IMG/VR virus record: IMGVR_UViG_3300046665_000292
Coordinates: 1-60,027 of that record
Reading direction: 5' to 3' (one strand)
Origin: a virus
DNA length: 60,027 nucleotides
Position 1 is the stretch's first letter. The number at the start of each line of letters is the position of its first letter. Position numbers and translations under genes: made by a program. The notes beneath the pieces are model-generated. The model saw nothing but the letters and a program-made list of their open reading frames with translations. It was not told where the DNA came from and did not search any database. Shown here piece by piece: positions 24,305 through 33,016 of the stretch.

Positions 24305-24484
24305 TCATTGTTCAGCGAGCCGCGTTTCAATAAATGAAAGCGACTCGTCGTCGGACTTGCCGACTATGTCTTCAGGGAAGATCGCCACCGAAGCAGTTTT
24401 GCTGCGAACGATGACGAAAAGAGCGCCCGGAGCCGCGGCCTCGGCGCGCACGTTGGCGAGCCAGGCGGCGGTTTCCGGGCTCAC
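24305..24484 (-). CDS. Small hypothetical head-module protein
   Basis: From GTG at 24484 (4 bp after the preceding stop) the 59-residue protein reads VSPETAAWLANVRAEAAAPG, then LFVIVRSKTASVAIFPEDIV. No domain is recognised. The frame is open further upstream but overlaps the neighbour. It may be a small decoration or assembly factor. Confidence 0.5.
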   Translation of the reverse strand: MSPETAAWLANVRAEAAAPGALFVIVRSKTASVAIFPEDIVGKSDDESLSFIETRLAEQ

Positions 24485-24488
24485 GGGG

Positions 24489-24761
24489 TTACTGCGCCTT
24501 GGGCTTGCGGTCGCGCTTTGGTGCTGCGGCGGTCTCGCTGGTTTCTGCGCCATGTTCGCTGGCGTCGTCCGTGACAGCGCCTGGATCGGCGGCGGCTTTG
24601 CTCGCACCCACCTCCTCGGCCCGGCCCGCGCCGACGAATGCCTCAGCGAGTTCGCGAGCACCGACAGTCGCCGTCAGGTCGTATTCCTGGCCGGCTTCGT
24701 ACAAGGCGACTCGAATGCCGTCGACCGACCCGGGCTCAGTACTTAGCATGAGGATCTTCAT
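24489..24761 (-). CDS. Small phage protein next to capsid genes
   Basis: The 90-residue protein begins MKILMLSTEPGSVDGIRVAL and has YEAGQEYDL, a frequent N-terminus of small proteins beside HK97 capsid genes, then an acidic low-complexity and basic tail. It follows the decoration-like gene by 3 bp. Function unknown. Confidence 0.65.
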   Translation of the reverse strand: MKILMLSTEPGSVDGIRVALYEAGQEYDLTATVGARELAEAFVGAGRAEEVGASKAAADPGAVTDDASEHGAETSETAAAPKRDRKPKAQ

Positions 24762-24764
24762 GGC

Positions 24765-25154
24765 TTAGGCGGTCGGTGCGTTGCCTGCATGGCCCAGAAC
24801 GACATGGGCTGCGCAGTCCAGCGTCGGCGTAGTGCCGGCGACGGTCTTCACGACTGCGCGAATGTAGCGCTTGTAACCGACGTAGCCCACCTGGGTCACT
24901 TGGTTGGCGGAGGTGATCACCGGAGCGGCGCCGCGCAGATCCTTGGCCGCGACGGCGGCAAACGTTGCGTTGTCGTCGCTTTCCTGCACTTCGAAGGTGA
25001 AGCTCGGGGTCGTGCCGCCGATGGCGCCATTCGAGAAAACGACGGAGGCAGCATTGAAGCCGGTCAGGTCGACGCCGGTGCCGTTTGCGGCCGCGGTACG
25101 GGTTGCCGGAACCAGGGACTGGACTGGCTTGATGTTGGATTTCAGGTCGCGCAT
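24765..25154 (-). CDS. Putative capsid decoration protein
   Basis: The 129-residue beta-rich protein (TGFNAASVVFSNGAIGGTTP, FTFEVQESDDNATFAAV, VGYKRYIRAVVKT) directly follows the major capsid gene after a short gap with a 7-bp hairpin (25186-25204). Size, composition and place fit a head decoration protein; the call is by context. Confidence 0.6.
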   Translation of the reverse strand: MRDLKSNIKPVQSLVPATRTAAANGTGVDLTGFNAASVVFSNGAIGGTTPSFTFEVQESDDNATFAAVAAKDLRGAAPVITSANQVTQVGYVGYKRYIRAVVKTVAGTTPTLDCAAHVVLGHAGNAPTA

Positions 25155-25216
25155 AGTCGACTCCTACAGAATGGGTTGCGGAGATCCCCGGCGCGTGGCC
25201 GGGGAGCTGCTGTCGA

Positions 25217-26443
25217 TTAGGCTGCGATCTTCAGCTTGCGGCCAGCCTCGGCTTGGCGCACGCCACCGCCGACGCGACGGCGGGCACGGAACACGACCAG
25301 GCCATCGTCGGCGCCAGTGGTGTAGTCGGCCTGCAGCGAGACGTTCACGCGGTCGGCGATCACGTACAGCTTTTTCCAGTCAGCGAAGACGACCGGGAAC
25401 GCGTTCGCGGCGACGTTTGGCAGATCAGCCATTTCAGCGTAGGCCGCACCGAGGATGGTGTTCGGCATGCCGTTTGCGATACCAGGGGCCCACAGGTACT
25501 GGTTGGTGGAGTCCTTGAGCTTGCGCACCTGACCCAGCGTGTTGCGGTTCAGGCCGAAGATCGCGCTGCGGGCGTACGCGGTTTTCAGGTCGCTGTACAG
25601 GCTCAGCATGCCGTCGGCAGTCAGCAGGGCAGCATCGCCGCTCTTGGTGAAGCCGATGTCCGGATTGACCAGGATGCCCTCCATCTGGGCCGAGCCGCCG
25701 GTGCCGCTGATCGACTCGACACCTTCGCGCACCGCGAACTGATCGGCAGCGTCTTCACGCAATTCGGCGAACAGGTCGTAGTCGGAGTCTTCCAGCATCT
25801 GCTGCGACACCTCGATACGCGCGAACATCTCCGGCGCGAAAAACTGCAGCACGCCGTAGGTCGGGTCGCCGGTGTTGGTGCGCTTCTGCGTCTCGCCGAT
25901 GCGCGAAGCAGCGCCGTTCCCGATCTTGCGCGGCATTTTCAGGCTGTCGGAGCCGATCGTGCGAACGGTTGCCAGGGCGCGGATCGGGGTCATCTCGATG
26001 ATGTTCTTGATGATCTCCTTCTGCATCTCAGGCGGCGCCAGCAGGTAGCCGGCACTTGCGTCGTCGCCTTTAACCAGTGCTGCCGAGCGCTCGCGGACCA
26101 TCTGCATGTCCGCCGGATCGCGGTCGCCGGCCGATTTGCGCATCACGCGATTGAACGCGTCCATGTATTCTTGCGCAGCTTTCGCCTGCGGGTCGGACGC
26201 GCCGCCCAGACCGGCGCGGTTAGCGATCTTCTCGATCGAATCCAGCTGATCCTGCATTGCCTTGTTCTGCTTTTCGATCATCACCAGCTGCTGGTTCATC
26301 GGCTCGTACTTGTCGAAGACCTTGTTGATATTGTCGAGCTTTTCGTCCAGTGCTGCGCTTTGTTTCTGCAGGTTCGCGTCGTTCGTCTTCTTGAACTCGG
26401 TGAACGCTTCCATTACTTCGGTAACGGCGTCTTTGTCTGCCAT
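25217..26443 (-). CDS. Major capsid protein, HK97 fold
   Basis: The 408-residue protein (MADKDAVTEVMEAFTEFKKT) has an N-terminal coiled-coil delta domain to about residue 95 that acts as built-in scaffold, then AGYLLAPPEMQKEIIKNI, IRALATVRTIGSDSLKMP and FARIEVSQQMLEDSDYDLFA, the HK97 capsid signature. The ClpP-like protease encoded just upstream would remove the delta domain. The ATG at 26443 has GGAATG before it. Confidence 0.93.
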   Translation of the reverse strand: MADKDAVTEVMEAFTEFKKTNDANLQKQSAALDEKLDNINKVFDKYEPMNQQLVMIEKQNKAMQDQLDSIEKIANRAGLGGASDPQAKAAQEYMDAFNRVMRKSAGDRDPADMQMVRERSAALVKGDDASAGYLLAPPEMQKEIIKNIIEMTPIRALATVRTIGSDSLKMPRKIGNGAASRIGETQKRTNTGDPTYGVLQFFAPEMFARIEVSQQMLEDSDYDLFAELREDAADQFAVREGVESISGTGGSAQMEGILVNPDIGFTKSGDAALLTADGMLSLYSDLKTAYARSAIFGLNRNTLGQVRKLKDSTNQYLWAPGIANGMPNTILGAAYAEMADLPNVAANAFPVVFADWKKLYVIADRVNVSLQADYTTGADDGLVVFRARRRVGGGVRQAEAGRKLKIAA

Positions 26444-26445
26444 GG

Positions 26446-27459
26446 TCATTCCTTGATGGTGGAGGTAAGTTTCTTGATGTGCTGCGCGAGCAGGGATGTC
26501 CGCTCGAGCTGTTCATCCGCAGGGGCCCCACCATCGCGGAGGGTGCTTTCTAGCGGTTCGGACGAATCGTCGCGATTCGCCCGCGACATCGCGGCTGCGA
26601 TGCGCTTTGCTTGCGCGTTCGAGAGCCCTTCTCCGTCGCGGAGGAAGGCTTCAAACTCGCGAATTTCGGGACCGCCGGCCGAAGCCAGCAGATTGCTTGG
26701 GGTGTTCTTGAAGTGGTTCAGCATCGCGGAGGCCGCGGCCTTTTTCTTCTTGGCCGGGACCATCGTGTCCGCGAAGCCGGCGTCGACCGCGGCCTGCCCG
26801 AGGAACCAGGTTTCGGCGTTCACCCAGGATTCGAGGTCGGCGCGTTTGGCGCCGGTGCGGGCTTCGTAGATGTTGATCAGACCCGCCTGCAATTGATCGA
26901 GGACGTCGGCCTCCTTGCGGAACGCATCTGCGTCACCCCACATGCCGGACCACGGCTTGTGGATCATCAGGTTTGCGCCCTCGCTGATTCGGATCTCGTC
27001 ACCGGCCATGGCGATCACACTGGCGATCGATGCCGCGATGCTGTCGATGTGGACAACGATGTGGGACGAGTGCCGCGCCAAAGCCTGATAGATCGCCAGG
27101 CCTTCGAACACCAACCCGCCGCCGCTGTTGATCCGCACGTTGATCGTGTCGACGTCGAGGTCTGCGATTTGGTTGGTAATCGTCTCGCCGGTAATGCCCT
27201 CATCCCACCAGCCGCCGCCGATGTCGCCGTAAATCAGGATCTCTGCTTCGCTGTCGCCAGCATCCGCATTGATTCGAACATGCCCGGGCTTGAGCGCCAT
27301 GCGGTTCCGGTGGCGGAAGGAGCTGGCGTCTTGCGGATCCTCCTCGGCCAGTTGCGACAGAACTGCATCGAGGTTGTCGCGCGCCTCGCGGAGCAGGCGT
27401 TCGTTTTCAGCGGACAGCACTCGTCCTGCAGCTTTTCGCTGCATATTCGGCTTCGGCAT
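26446..27459 (-). CDS. Prohead protease, ClpP-like
   Basis: The 337-residue protein shows the S14 (SppA/ClpP-type) head protease pattern: VRINSGGGLVFEGLAIYQAL, then DSIAASIASVIAMAG with catalytic Ser144, then LMIHKPW with His167. It processes the capsid and is coded between portal and capsid, as in HK97-type modules. The C-terminal third is charged and may act as scaffold. GTAGGA precedes the ATG. Confidence 0.9.
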   Translation of the reverse strand: MPKPNMQRKAAGRVLSAENERLLREARDNLDAVLSQLAEEDPQDASSFRHRNRMALKPGHVRINADAGDSEAEILIYGDIGGGWWDEGITGETITNQIADLDVDTINVRINSGGGLVFEGLAIYQALARHSSHIVVHIDSIAASIASVIAMAGDEIRISEGANLMIHKPWSGMWGDADAFRKEADVLDQLQAGLINIYEARTGAKRADLESWVNAETWFLGQAAVDAGFADTMVPAKKKKAAASAMLNHFKNTPSNLLASAGGPEIREFEAFLRDGEGLSNAQAKRIAAAMSRANRDDSSEPLESTLRDGGAPADEQLERTSLLAQHIKKLTSTIKE

Positions 27460-27468
27460 TATTTTTTC

Positions 27469-28674
27469 CTACGGAGTGACTTCTGGAACAGGCTTGGAAG
27501 CGTCGGTGGTGTTCAGTTGGACGCGGTAGATTTCGCCACCTTCGTATGGGTTCTGCTCTTCCATTGCGCGGATCTGGTTCGCATTGAGCGTACCCATCGA
27601 CCACATCTTGTAGTAGAACTCGGCGCGGTCCTTGGCCGCGCCGCGCATCAGCGCGTTCGGCAAGAACTTCACATAAAGGCCGGCTTTCCGGTCCTCGCGC
27701 GTCAAGAGGTGTTTATAGATCGATTTCTCGATCCGGCGGAACCAGGGTTGCAACGTGTACACCACATGCGCCAAAAACATCTGTTCAGCACTGGCATACG
27801 TTGCCGCCTTGTCAGCATGCCCAATCATGATCGGCATGACACGGAAAGCGCGGCAGATTTCCTCGATCTGATGCCGGCGTGTTTCCAAATGTTGCGCGTC
27901 GACGCCGTTCATAGAGATAGGGGTCCACTTGGCCCCGCTATCAAGGACCAAAGGCTTCGACCGGTTTTCACCGGCGATCTGCGCGGCGATCCAACTACTC
28001 AGTGCTCTGTATTGCTTATCGTCGAGGGTCTTCTCGACCGAATACATCCCGCTTGCTTGGGCGCCATTCGCGTGCAGCTTCGCGTGAGCTTCCTCGGTGG
28101 CCATGGCTAAGCCAATAGCCTCGCGCGCGGCGCGCACCGCAGCCATCCCGGTCTTCGTATCGATCGACGGGCCGCGGAGATGCCAGATCGCCTCGGCCGG
28201 AAAATCCTTCTGCGCTCCACTCGCCGTGACGCACGAATACGTCGGAACAAAGTCGTCCCAAGTTTCGGTAACCGTCCCCGGCGGGAACGGGATCAACTCT
28301 CGAATGCTGCCCCTGACCTTGTTCTTGAACGAATAGAAATTCCCGCCAAGCGCTGCTTGAATGACAAGATTCTCAATGAAGTCGAAGCCCGTTTGCCAGT
28401 CGTTGGGGCCGACATCGAGCAGCTCCGATAGGGGATGATCGGTCTCCTCATCGCTTCCGCCATCCTCGCGCTTACGGAACAGCTTCAACGGCACCTGGGC
28501 TACATCCTCAGAGACGACGCGCACGCATCCGAGCACCGCCGTCACCTCAAGCGCGGACGCCAGCGTTACCGACTGCCCGGATCTCGACCGAGCGAATGAG
28601 ATGAGGTCGCTCCAAAACGATTCCTTGAAGGCCTCATTGGTGCGACGAGCACCTGATGGAACGAAGATCGACAT
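27469..28674 (-). CDS. Portal protein, HK97 family
   Basis: The 401-residue protein has VTLASALEVTAVLGCVRVVS, ISEDVAQ-like SEDVAQVPLKLFRK, LIPFPPGTVT, WHLRGPSID and IPMIGHADKAATYASAEQ-type blocks (IMIGHADKAATYASAE), all typical of HK97 portals. Twelve copies form the DNA entry and exit ring. The ATG overlaps the preceding small gene by ATGA. Confidence 0.93.
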   Translation of the reverse strand: MSIFVPSGARRTNEAFKESFWSDLISFARSRSGQSVTLASALEVTAVLGCVRVVSEDVAQVPLKLFRKREDGGSDEETDHPLSELLDVGPNDWQTGFDFIENLVIQAALGGNFYSFKNKVRGSIRELIPFPPGTVTETWDDFVPTYSCVTASGAQKDFPAEAIWHLRGPSIDTKTGMAAVRAAREAIGLAMATEEAHAKLHANGAQASGMYSVEKTLDDKQYRALSSWIAAQIAGENRSKPLVLDSGAKWTPISMNGVDAQHLETRRHQIEEICRAFRVMPIMIGHADKAATYASAEQMFLAHVVYTLQPWFRRIEKSIYKHLLTREDRKAGLYVKFLPNALMRGAAKDRAEFYYKMWSMGTLNANQIRAMEEQNPYEGGEIYRVQLNTTDASKPVPEVTP

Positions 28675-28850
28675 CAGTTGACTACCTTCGACCGCTGTCC
28701 ATTTAAGGCAGCGAGAGCGCCGCCTGCCAGCATTAGCACGCCAGCGGTAATAAAGCCGGCCGCCGGATGCAGCAGCCAGGCGCCGAACGACAACGCGGCT
28801 GCGCCGGCGACGACCAGCACGTCCGGCAGAATGGCGGTCAGTTTTTGCAT
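28674..28850 (-). CDS. Small two-segment membrane protein between TerL and portal
   Basis: This 58-residue frame (MQKLTAILPDVLVVAGAAAL) overlaps TerL and portal by ATGA at both ends, so translation is coupled across all three. It has two hydrophobic segments (about 9-25 and 29-49) with a short loop and a basic tail. Small membrane proteins occur at this place in other HK97-type phages; function unknown. It is too short for routine gene callers with a 60-codon limit. Confidence 0.72.
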   Translation of the reverse strand: MQKLTAILPDVLVVAGAAALSFGAWLLHPAAGFITAGVLMLAGGALAALNGQRSKVVN

Positions 28851-30514
28851 CAGGATTCCCAGAATGATTTAGTGTTCTGCGGCTCGGGGTTCAGAGACAT
28901 CAGATAGACCGCGTTCAGCATCGCCATAAGCGGGTCGATCTTGCAGGTGCCTGATGCCTGCTTCGTGATCAGCACCGCGTTCGCGCTCGGCACGATCTTG
29001 GCGTTGCTGACGCACCAGGCCATGAGCGGCTGCCCGCCGTGCACAAGCACGCCCTCGGCGAGCTTTCGCTCAGCGGTCTTTATCGGGCTGGTAAGCTTCC
29101 AGCCTTGCGTGATGCCGATGATTCGGTCGGCCGGCACGCCACCCATCTCGAGCGCATCGAGAATCGCGCCGATGCCTTGAGGATCGAGGCCCAGCTTGTC
29201 GAGCACGCCGGCCTCATAGACCATGGCGACGTTGGCGGCGAATTGATCGATGTCCTGCCCAATGTGCTCGACCAGCGTCAGGTGACCGTCGCGCGCGAAG
29301 TCCTGCAGCCGGGGCGCGATTTCCTTTCGCCGCTCCAGCACGGAGGGGTGCGCCCAGGCATGTGCCCAGCCGAGCCAACGGCGCGTTTCTTTGCATCGGC
29401 CGATCGCGTACTGGCCTAGCAAGTCATCCAGGCCGCCGCCGTCACCACCCATGGTGACCACCTCGGATCGCTCGATCAGGTCGGCCAACGAAAACGTGCG
29501 CTCAAGTAGGCCCTGCTGGCTCCAGAAATCGGCGCCAGCCCAGCGATCGGAGCGAAGGTTCATTCCGATTTCGACGTTCGCGTGCTTCGCCATGAAGCCG
29601 CGGAACGATTCGGGCCCGGCTTGCTCCGCCTTCGTAAATTCGCGCTCCAGGAACGCGCGATCGACCGAGAACCCGATGTTCGGGTTGACCATCGCCATGT
29701 TTTCTAGCAGCAGGCACTCGCCTGATGCCACCATTTCCGGCGGATGCTCGAAGATGATCGGCACAAACGACGGGTCGACAATCTCGCCGTCGCGCACCTT
29801 GCGGGCGTACTCGAGCTTCTGCTTGAACACGCCTGCCGGCGGCTCGTCGGACTGAGTGGTCAGCCAAATGACGAAGCCTTCCGGCCGCGATGCCAAGCCG
29901 CCTAGGGCTTCGCGGAACATGTTCTCAGCACTCGACATCTTGCCGAACAGGTGCAACTCGTCGACCAACGTACCGACCGACTTCTTGCCACCAACCGTGT
30001 TCTGGTCCGCCGCCAGCACCTTGAGCGTTGCACCACTTTCTCGGTGGGTTATCGTCTTGACGTGGGCCTGCACATGCAGCAGCGCGTCGAGATCATCGTC
30101 GCTTTTCACCATGTCCCACGCCGGCTTATAGGCGTTGTTGGCGACTTCGACTGTCGGCGCCAAGACCGAGAACTCGGCAGACTGGCGCCAGTTAAGGATC
30201 TGTGCCGTCAACATGATGCCGGCAGCGATGGTCGACTTGCTGTTCTTCTTCGGGATTAACAGGAAGAATTCGACGATCAGGCGGCGGCCACTGTCTGCGT
30301 CATAGGCGCCAAAGATGCATCGCACCAGATCGAAGACCCACTCGGCGCACGACTCGCCGAACGTCGGGCTGCCTGGTGCGTCGACGATCTTGAGTTGCTT
30401 GAAGATTGCCAGGGCCTGCTCGGCCTGCTCAGGAAAGATCGGCGGCGGAATGATCGTTTCGCCGGCGCGTAGGCGCGCCGCCCAGTCAGGGCAAGCAGTT
30501 GTCCAGTCCGGCAT
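28850..30514 (-). CDS. terL: Terminase large subunit
   Basis: The 554-residue packaging motor has a deviant Walker A, PKKNSKST (88-95), Walker B GTLVDELHLF with Asp185/Glu186, a coupling motif WLTTQSDEP and a C-terminal RNaseH-like nuclease with acidic residues near MGGDGGGLDDL. It belongs to the HK97-type TerL group that usually cuts at cos sites. It follows terS directly. Confidence 0.94.
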   Translation of the reverse strand: MPDWTTACPDWAARLRAGETIIPPPIFPEQAEQALAIFKQLKIVDAPGSPTFGESCAEWVFDLVRCIFGAYDADSGRRLIVEFFLLIPKKNSKSTIAAGIMLTAQILNWRQSAEFSVLAPTVEVANNAYKPAWDMVKSDDDLDALLHVQAHVKTITHRESGATLKVLAADQNTVGGKKSVGTLVDELHLFGKMSSAENMFREALGGLASRPEGFVIWLTTQSDEPPAGVFKQKLEYARKVRDGEIVDPSFVPIIFEHPPEMVASGECLLLENMAMVNPNIGFSVDRAFLEREFTKAEQAGPESFRGFMAKHANVEIGMNLRSDRWAGADFWSQQGLLERTFSLADLIERSEVVTMGGDGGGLDDLLGQYAIGRCKETRRWLGWAHAWAHPSVLERRKEIAPRLQDFARDGHLTLVEHIGQDIDQFAANVAMVYEAGVLDKLGLDPQGIGAILDALEMGGVPADRIIGITQGWKLTSPIKTAERKLAEGVLVHGGQPLMAWCVSNAKIVPSANAVLITKQASGTCKIDPLMAMLNAVYLMSLNPEPQNTKSFWES

Positions 30515-30991
30515 TTAGACCTTCTTTCCGCCGGCGGCAACGAGCTTTGGAGGTGCCGCGGCGGCGAACTTGCCGGCGCCGGCTTTTGCGGCCGCGTCCT
30601 GCTTTTGGTCTTTCTTGCCGCCCTCGCCCAGCTTTTGATGCTTAAACGGCAGCATCGCTTTGGCGGCGTCGATCCGGTACCGGAGGTCCGCCGCCGGCTC
30701 GTTCATGATTGTGGTGAGGAACTCGATCGGATCAGCAGTTGCGGGAATATCAATTAGGTCATCGCCATGCGGCAGTGAAGTCGACGCGGATTTCGCCGTT
30801 GCTGGCGCGCGTTCAGCGGTGGCCGCACGGTGCTTTTCGATGTAGGCCTTAACATCTGGGTCTTTAACATTTCGCGACCCAGCGGCCGATGCAGTTTTTT
30901 CACTGAAGCCGGCGCGAATCGCGGCTTCCTTATTCGAGAACCCGGCCAAAACGGCATCGGCGAAGGCTCGCTTTTTGCCTGTTAAAGCCAT
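30515..30991 (-). CDS. terS: Terminase small subunit
   Basis: The 158-residue protein begins MALTGKKRAFADAVLAGFSNKEAAIRAGFSEKTA in two overlapping HTH-like helices, the Terminase_2 pattern that recognises packaging DNA, and ends in a Lys/Ala-rich tail. GGAGG precedes the ATG at 30991. It abuts terL. Confidence 0.88.
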   Translation of the reverse strand: MALTGKKRAFADAVLAGFSNKEAAIRAGFSEKTASAAGSRNVKDPDVKAYIEKHRAATAERAPATAKSASTSLPHGDDLIDIPATADPIEFLTTIMNEPAADLRYRIDAAKAMLPFKHQKLGEGGKKDQKQDAAAKAGAGKFAAAAPPKLVAAGGKKV

Positions 30992-31102
30992 TAACAAATT
31001 CCTCCAAGGGGGATTTTTTCCGCGAATGAGAGACTATGCGGTGTCGGGAGCCAAAGAGTTGCATAGATGCAACACCCCCTACCCTTCAGGCATGGCGGAG
31101 GG
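30992..31102. other. Gap between HNH and terS; possible cos region
   Basis: No gene fits here. It contains the 16-bp palindrome GTTGCATAGATGCAAC-type sequence (31058-31073) and the terS ribosome site. In HK97-type phages the cos site often lies between the HNH gene and terS. This is a positional guess with no direct proof. Confidence 0.25.
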
Positions 31103-31429
31103 TCAGCCGCCGCGCGCCCGCTCTGCCGCCTCGCGCGCCGACTTCGCGTCGTGGCAAGGGGTCTGGCACAGCAGCTCTTTGTTCGAATCGTCGTCGCTCC
31201 CACCCTTCCAAAGCGGGGTGATGTGGTCGACTACCGTGCCGACGCTCACGCGGCCTTGACGCCTGCATTCCTGGCACAGGCCGCAGTCGCGTGCACGGAT
31301 GCGTTCACGATCCTTCACGCCAGCCCAGCCGCGCTTACGCTGTACGGTGTCCGGGCGGACAGGCGCGAGCGTAGCAAGCCGGTTGCCTGCCGCCTGTAGA
31401 CGGGGCTTGAGGGTTTGAAGCTTCGGCAT
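31103..31429 (-). CDS. HNH endonuclease (terminase-associated)
   Basis: The 108-residue protein (MPKLQTLKPRLQAAGNRLAT) has CGLCQECRRQG, VVDHITPLWKGGSDD and CHDAKSAREAAER, a complete HNH zinc-ribbon nuclease. HNH proteins next to terminase genes stimulate terminase cleavage at cos in HK97-like phages. It starts at ATG 31429, one base after the preceding stop. Confidence 0.85.
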   Translation of the reverse strand: MPKLQTLKPRLQAAGNRLATLAPVRPDTVQRKRGWAGVKDRERIRARDCGLCQECRRQGRVSVGTVVDHITPLWKGGSDDDSNKELLCQTPCHDAKSAREAAERARGG

Positions 31430-31430
31430 A

Positions 31431-31784
31431 TCAGCAGCGCGGCGGCCCCATGTAACGCCGAATCGCGCCAGGCGGAACCAGCTTGAGGTCGCACGGCAGC
31501 AGGCGCGATATGCGCTCCATATACTCGCGGTGCGCGCGTTCGGTACGGTCTCGCATCCAGGAGTCGAAGTCGAAGCCCTTAGTCGTCGGTAACGTGCCGC
31601 CAGTCGCGACCAGTTTGTACTGAGCAAGGGCCTTAGCAAGACCAGCGCCTTCCGGCCAGTATTCGCACACCACGCTCACCACCTCGCCTGCATAGCAGCG
31701 CAGCGTGAAGCCGGAGGTGTTGTTCGGCAGGCCAAGAGCCTCTACCAACTGCGGCCCGATCTGATGTCCGAGCATTGGCTTCAT
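31431..31784 (-). CDS. Hypothetical phage protein
   Basis: The 117-residue protein (MKPMLGHQIGPQLVEALGLP) starts at ATG 31784, ATGA-overlapping the preceding gene. It has a beta-rich middle (TLRCYAGEVVSVVCEYWP) and a helical end. No domain is recognised; it is the third gene of the late transcript. Confidence 0.65.
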   Translation of the reverse strand: MKPMLGHQIGPQLVEALGLPNNTSGFTLRCYAGEVVSVVCEYWPEGAGLAKALAQYKLVATGGTLPTTKGFDFDSWMRDRTERAHREYMERISRLLPCDLKLVPPGAIRRYMGPPRC

Positions 31785-32089
31785 CGCGAGCTCCAAATGT
31801 CCAAGAGTTTGTCGATTTCCGACTGTGGTGCCGGCTGGGTCGCGGGAGCAAATAGGGTCTTCAGCCGACCCAGCGCGCTCACTGGAACTTCACGTACGAC
31901 ATCAAGCAGCGTCATACCGGCGCGACCGTAGCCTCTTGCGCGCAAAGCAGTCTGCGCGTCCTCGCACTGAGCCAGGTGCTCGCAAAGCTGGTTGATGCGG
32001 TTAAGGTCTTGGACCTTCGCTTCGTTCGCATAGGAGCCGAAGACAGCGCGGAGGATGACAGCGCGGTATCGGAGTGCCGCGTCGTTCAT
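31781..32089 (-). CDS. Hypothetical phage protein
   Basis: The 102-residue protein (MNDAALRYRAVILRAVFGSY) is mostly helical with LNRINQLCEHLAQCEDAQTA. Its ATG at 32089 overlaps the 30-codon frame upstream as ATGA. Nothing is recognised. Confidence 0.62.
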   Translation of the reverse strand: MNDAALRYRAVILRAVFGSYANEAKVQDLNRINQLCEHLAQCEDAQTALRARGYGRAGMTLLDVVREVPVSALGRLKTLFAPATQPAPQSEIDKLLDIWSSR

Positions 32090-32178
32090 GGCGCCACCCG
32101 CGCGGCATCGATCACCGCATCCTCGCGCAGTACCTGCATGACGAACCGCAGCCATTTCACTTCCGATTCGACGCTCAT
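32086..32178 (-). CDS. 30-residue small protein, first late cistron
   Basis: The frame MSVESEVKWLRFVMQVLRED, then AVIDAARVAP, has GAGG before its ATG and ends in ATGA with the next gene, so it is probably translated and couples downstream expression. An in-frame ATG at 32190 is inside the terminator tail. It is the first gene after the late terminator. Confidence 0.5.
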   Translation of the reverse strand: MSVESEVKWLRFVMQVLREDAVIDAARVAP

Positions 32179-32191
32179 GCGCGACCTCATG

Positions 32192-32230
32192 AATAAAAGA
32201 AGCCGCCTGCGCATTGCTGCATCAGGCGGC
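32192..32230 (-). terminator. Late-leader terminator (tR'-like)
   Basis: GCCGCCTG (32202-32209) pairs with CAGGCGGC (32223-32230), with a further GCA/TGC inner pairing, and TCTTTTATT follows on the minus strand. It lies ahead of the whole morphogenesis operon, the position where a Q-type antiterminator acts in lambdoid phages. Confidence 0.75.
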
Positions 32231-32354
32231 GAAGAAGTAGACGTCGATCTACTTTGGAGACACGAAAATTCTTCAATTAAATAAACAAAAACGCTTGCTT
32301 TGATAAACGTTTTTGTTTATTATAACTACATCGACAACACAACAAGGAGGTGCA

Positions 32355-32534
32355 GTGAAGCAGACTGAGTTTGTACGGTGGTTAAAGCGAAACGGTGTGG
32401 TTCTCAAGCACGGCACAGGTCACTTGAAAGCCTTCTACAACGGAAAGCAAACCACGGTGGATCGACATCCCGGTAAAGAGCTAGATAACCTGTATGTCGA
32501 ACTGGTCAAAAAACAACTCGGAATGAAGAAATAA
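32355..32534 (+). CDS. hicA: HicA toxin
   Basis: The 59-residue protein (GTG start after AAGGAGG) has the HicA dsRBD-like mRNA-interferase fold: FVRWLKRNGVVLKHGTGH with the catalytic His23, TTVDRHPGKELD and LVKKQLG. It would cleave mRNA when free of HicB. It is the first gene of a plus-strand module inserted against the late operon; an AT-rich promoter region lies at 32270-32340. Confidence 0.88.
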   Translation: MKQTEFVRWLKRNGVVLKHGTGHLKAFYNGKQTTVDRHPGKELDNLYVELVKKQLGMKK

Positions 32535-32599
32535 GGAGGCAGACCCCGAAAGGGGTTTGCCGACTACTGCACCAAACACAAACCGCAATGGAGTGCGTT

Positions 32600-33016
32600 A
32601 TGAAATATCCAGCAAAATTCGAAGCCGCCGATACCGGCGCAGTTATCGTGACGTTCCGCGACATTCCCGAGGCTATCGCGCAAGGCGATGACGAGCACGA
32701 TGCGTTCACTGAGGGCGCTTCTGCCCTCCTCACCGCCATGGACTTCTACTTCGAAGATCGTCGGCCAGTTCCGCCGCCGTCCGATCTGGTCGAAGGTGAA
32801 CGCCTTATCGAGCTGCCACTCAGCGCTTCGGCAAAGGTGCTACTCCTTAACGAGATGCTTGCCCAAAAGGTCCGGGCCGTTGATCTGGCCCGCCTCATGG
32901 ACCTGAAGCCGCAAGAGGTGAACCGCATTATCGACCTGCACCACGCGACCAAGATCGACACATTGACGGCCGCGTTCAAAGCCCTTGGGCGCGATCTGGA
33001 CTTGGTGGTGCGCTAA
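32600..33016 (+). CDS. hicB: HicB antitoxin
   Basis: The 138-residue protein (MKYPAKFEAADTGAVIVTF) has the partial RNase-H-like HicB fold (VTFRDIPEAIAQGDDEHDAF, DFYFEDRRPVPPPSD) and a C-terminal HTH (RAVDLARLMDLKPQEVNRII) that would bind its own operator. It neutralises HicA. GGAG precedes the ATG at 32600. Confidence 0.88.
   Translation: MKYPAKFEAADTGAVIVTFRDIPEAIAQGDDEHDAFTEGASALLTAMDFYFEDRRPVPPPSDLVEGERLIELPLSASAKVLLLNEMLAQKVRAVDLARLMDLKPQEVNRIIDLHHATKIDTLTAAFKALGRDLDLVVR

Noticed and set aside
25253-28110. Long plus-strand frames of 538 and 499 codons
   Set aside because: They run antisense through the capsid, protease and portal genes, whose protein families are clear. High GC leaves the opposite frames open; their products are rich in Arg, Leu, Val and His without domains.
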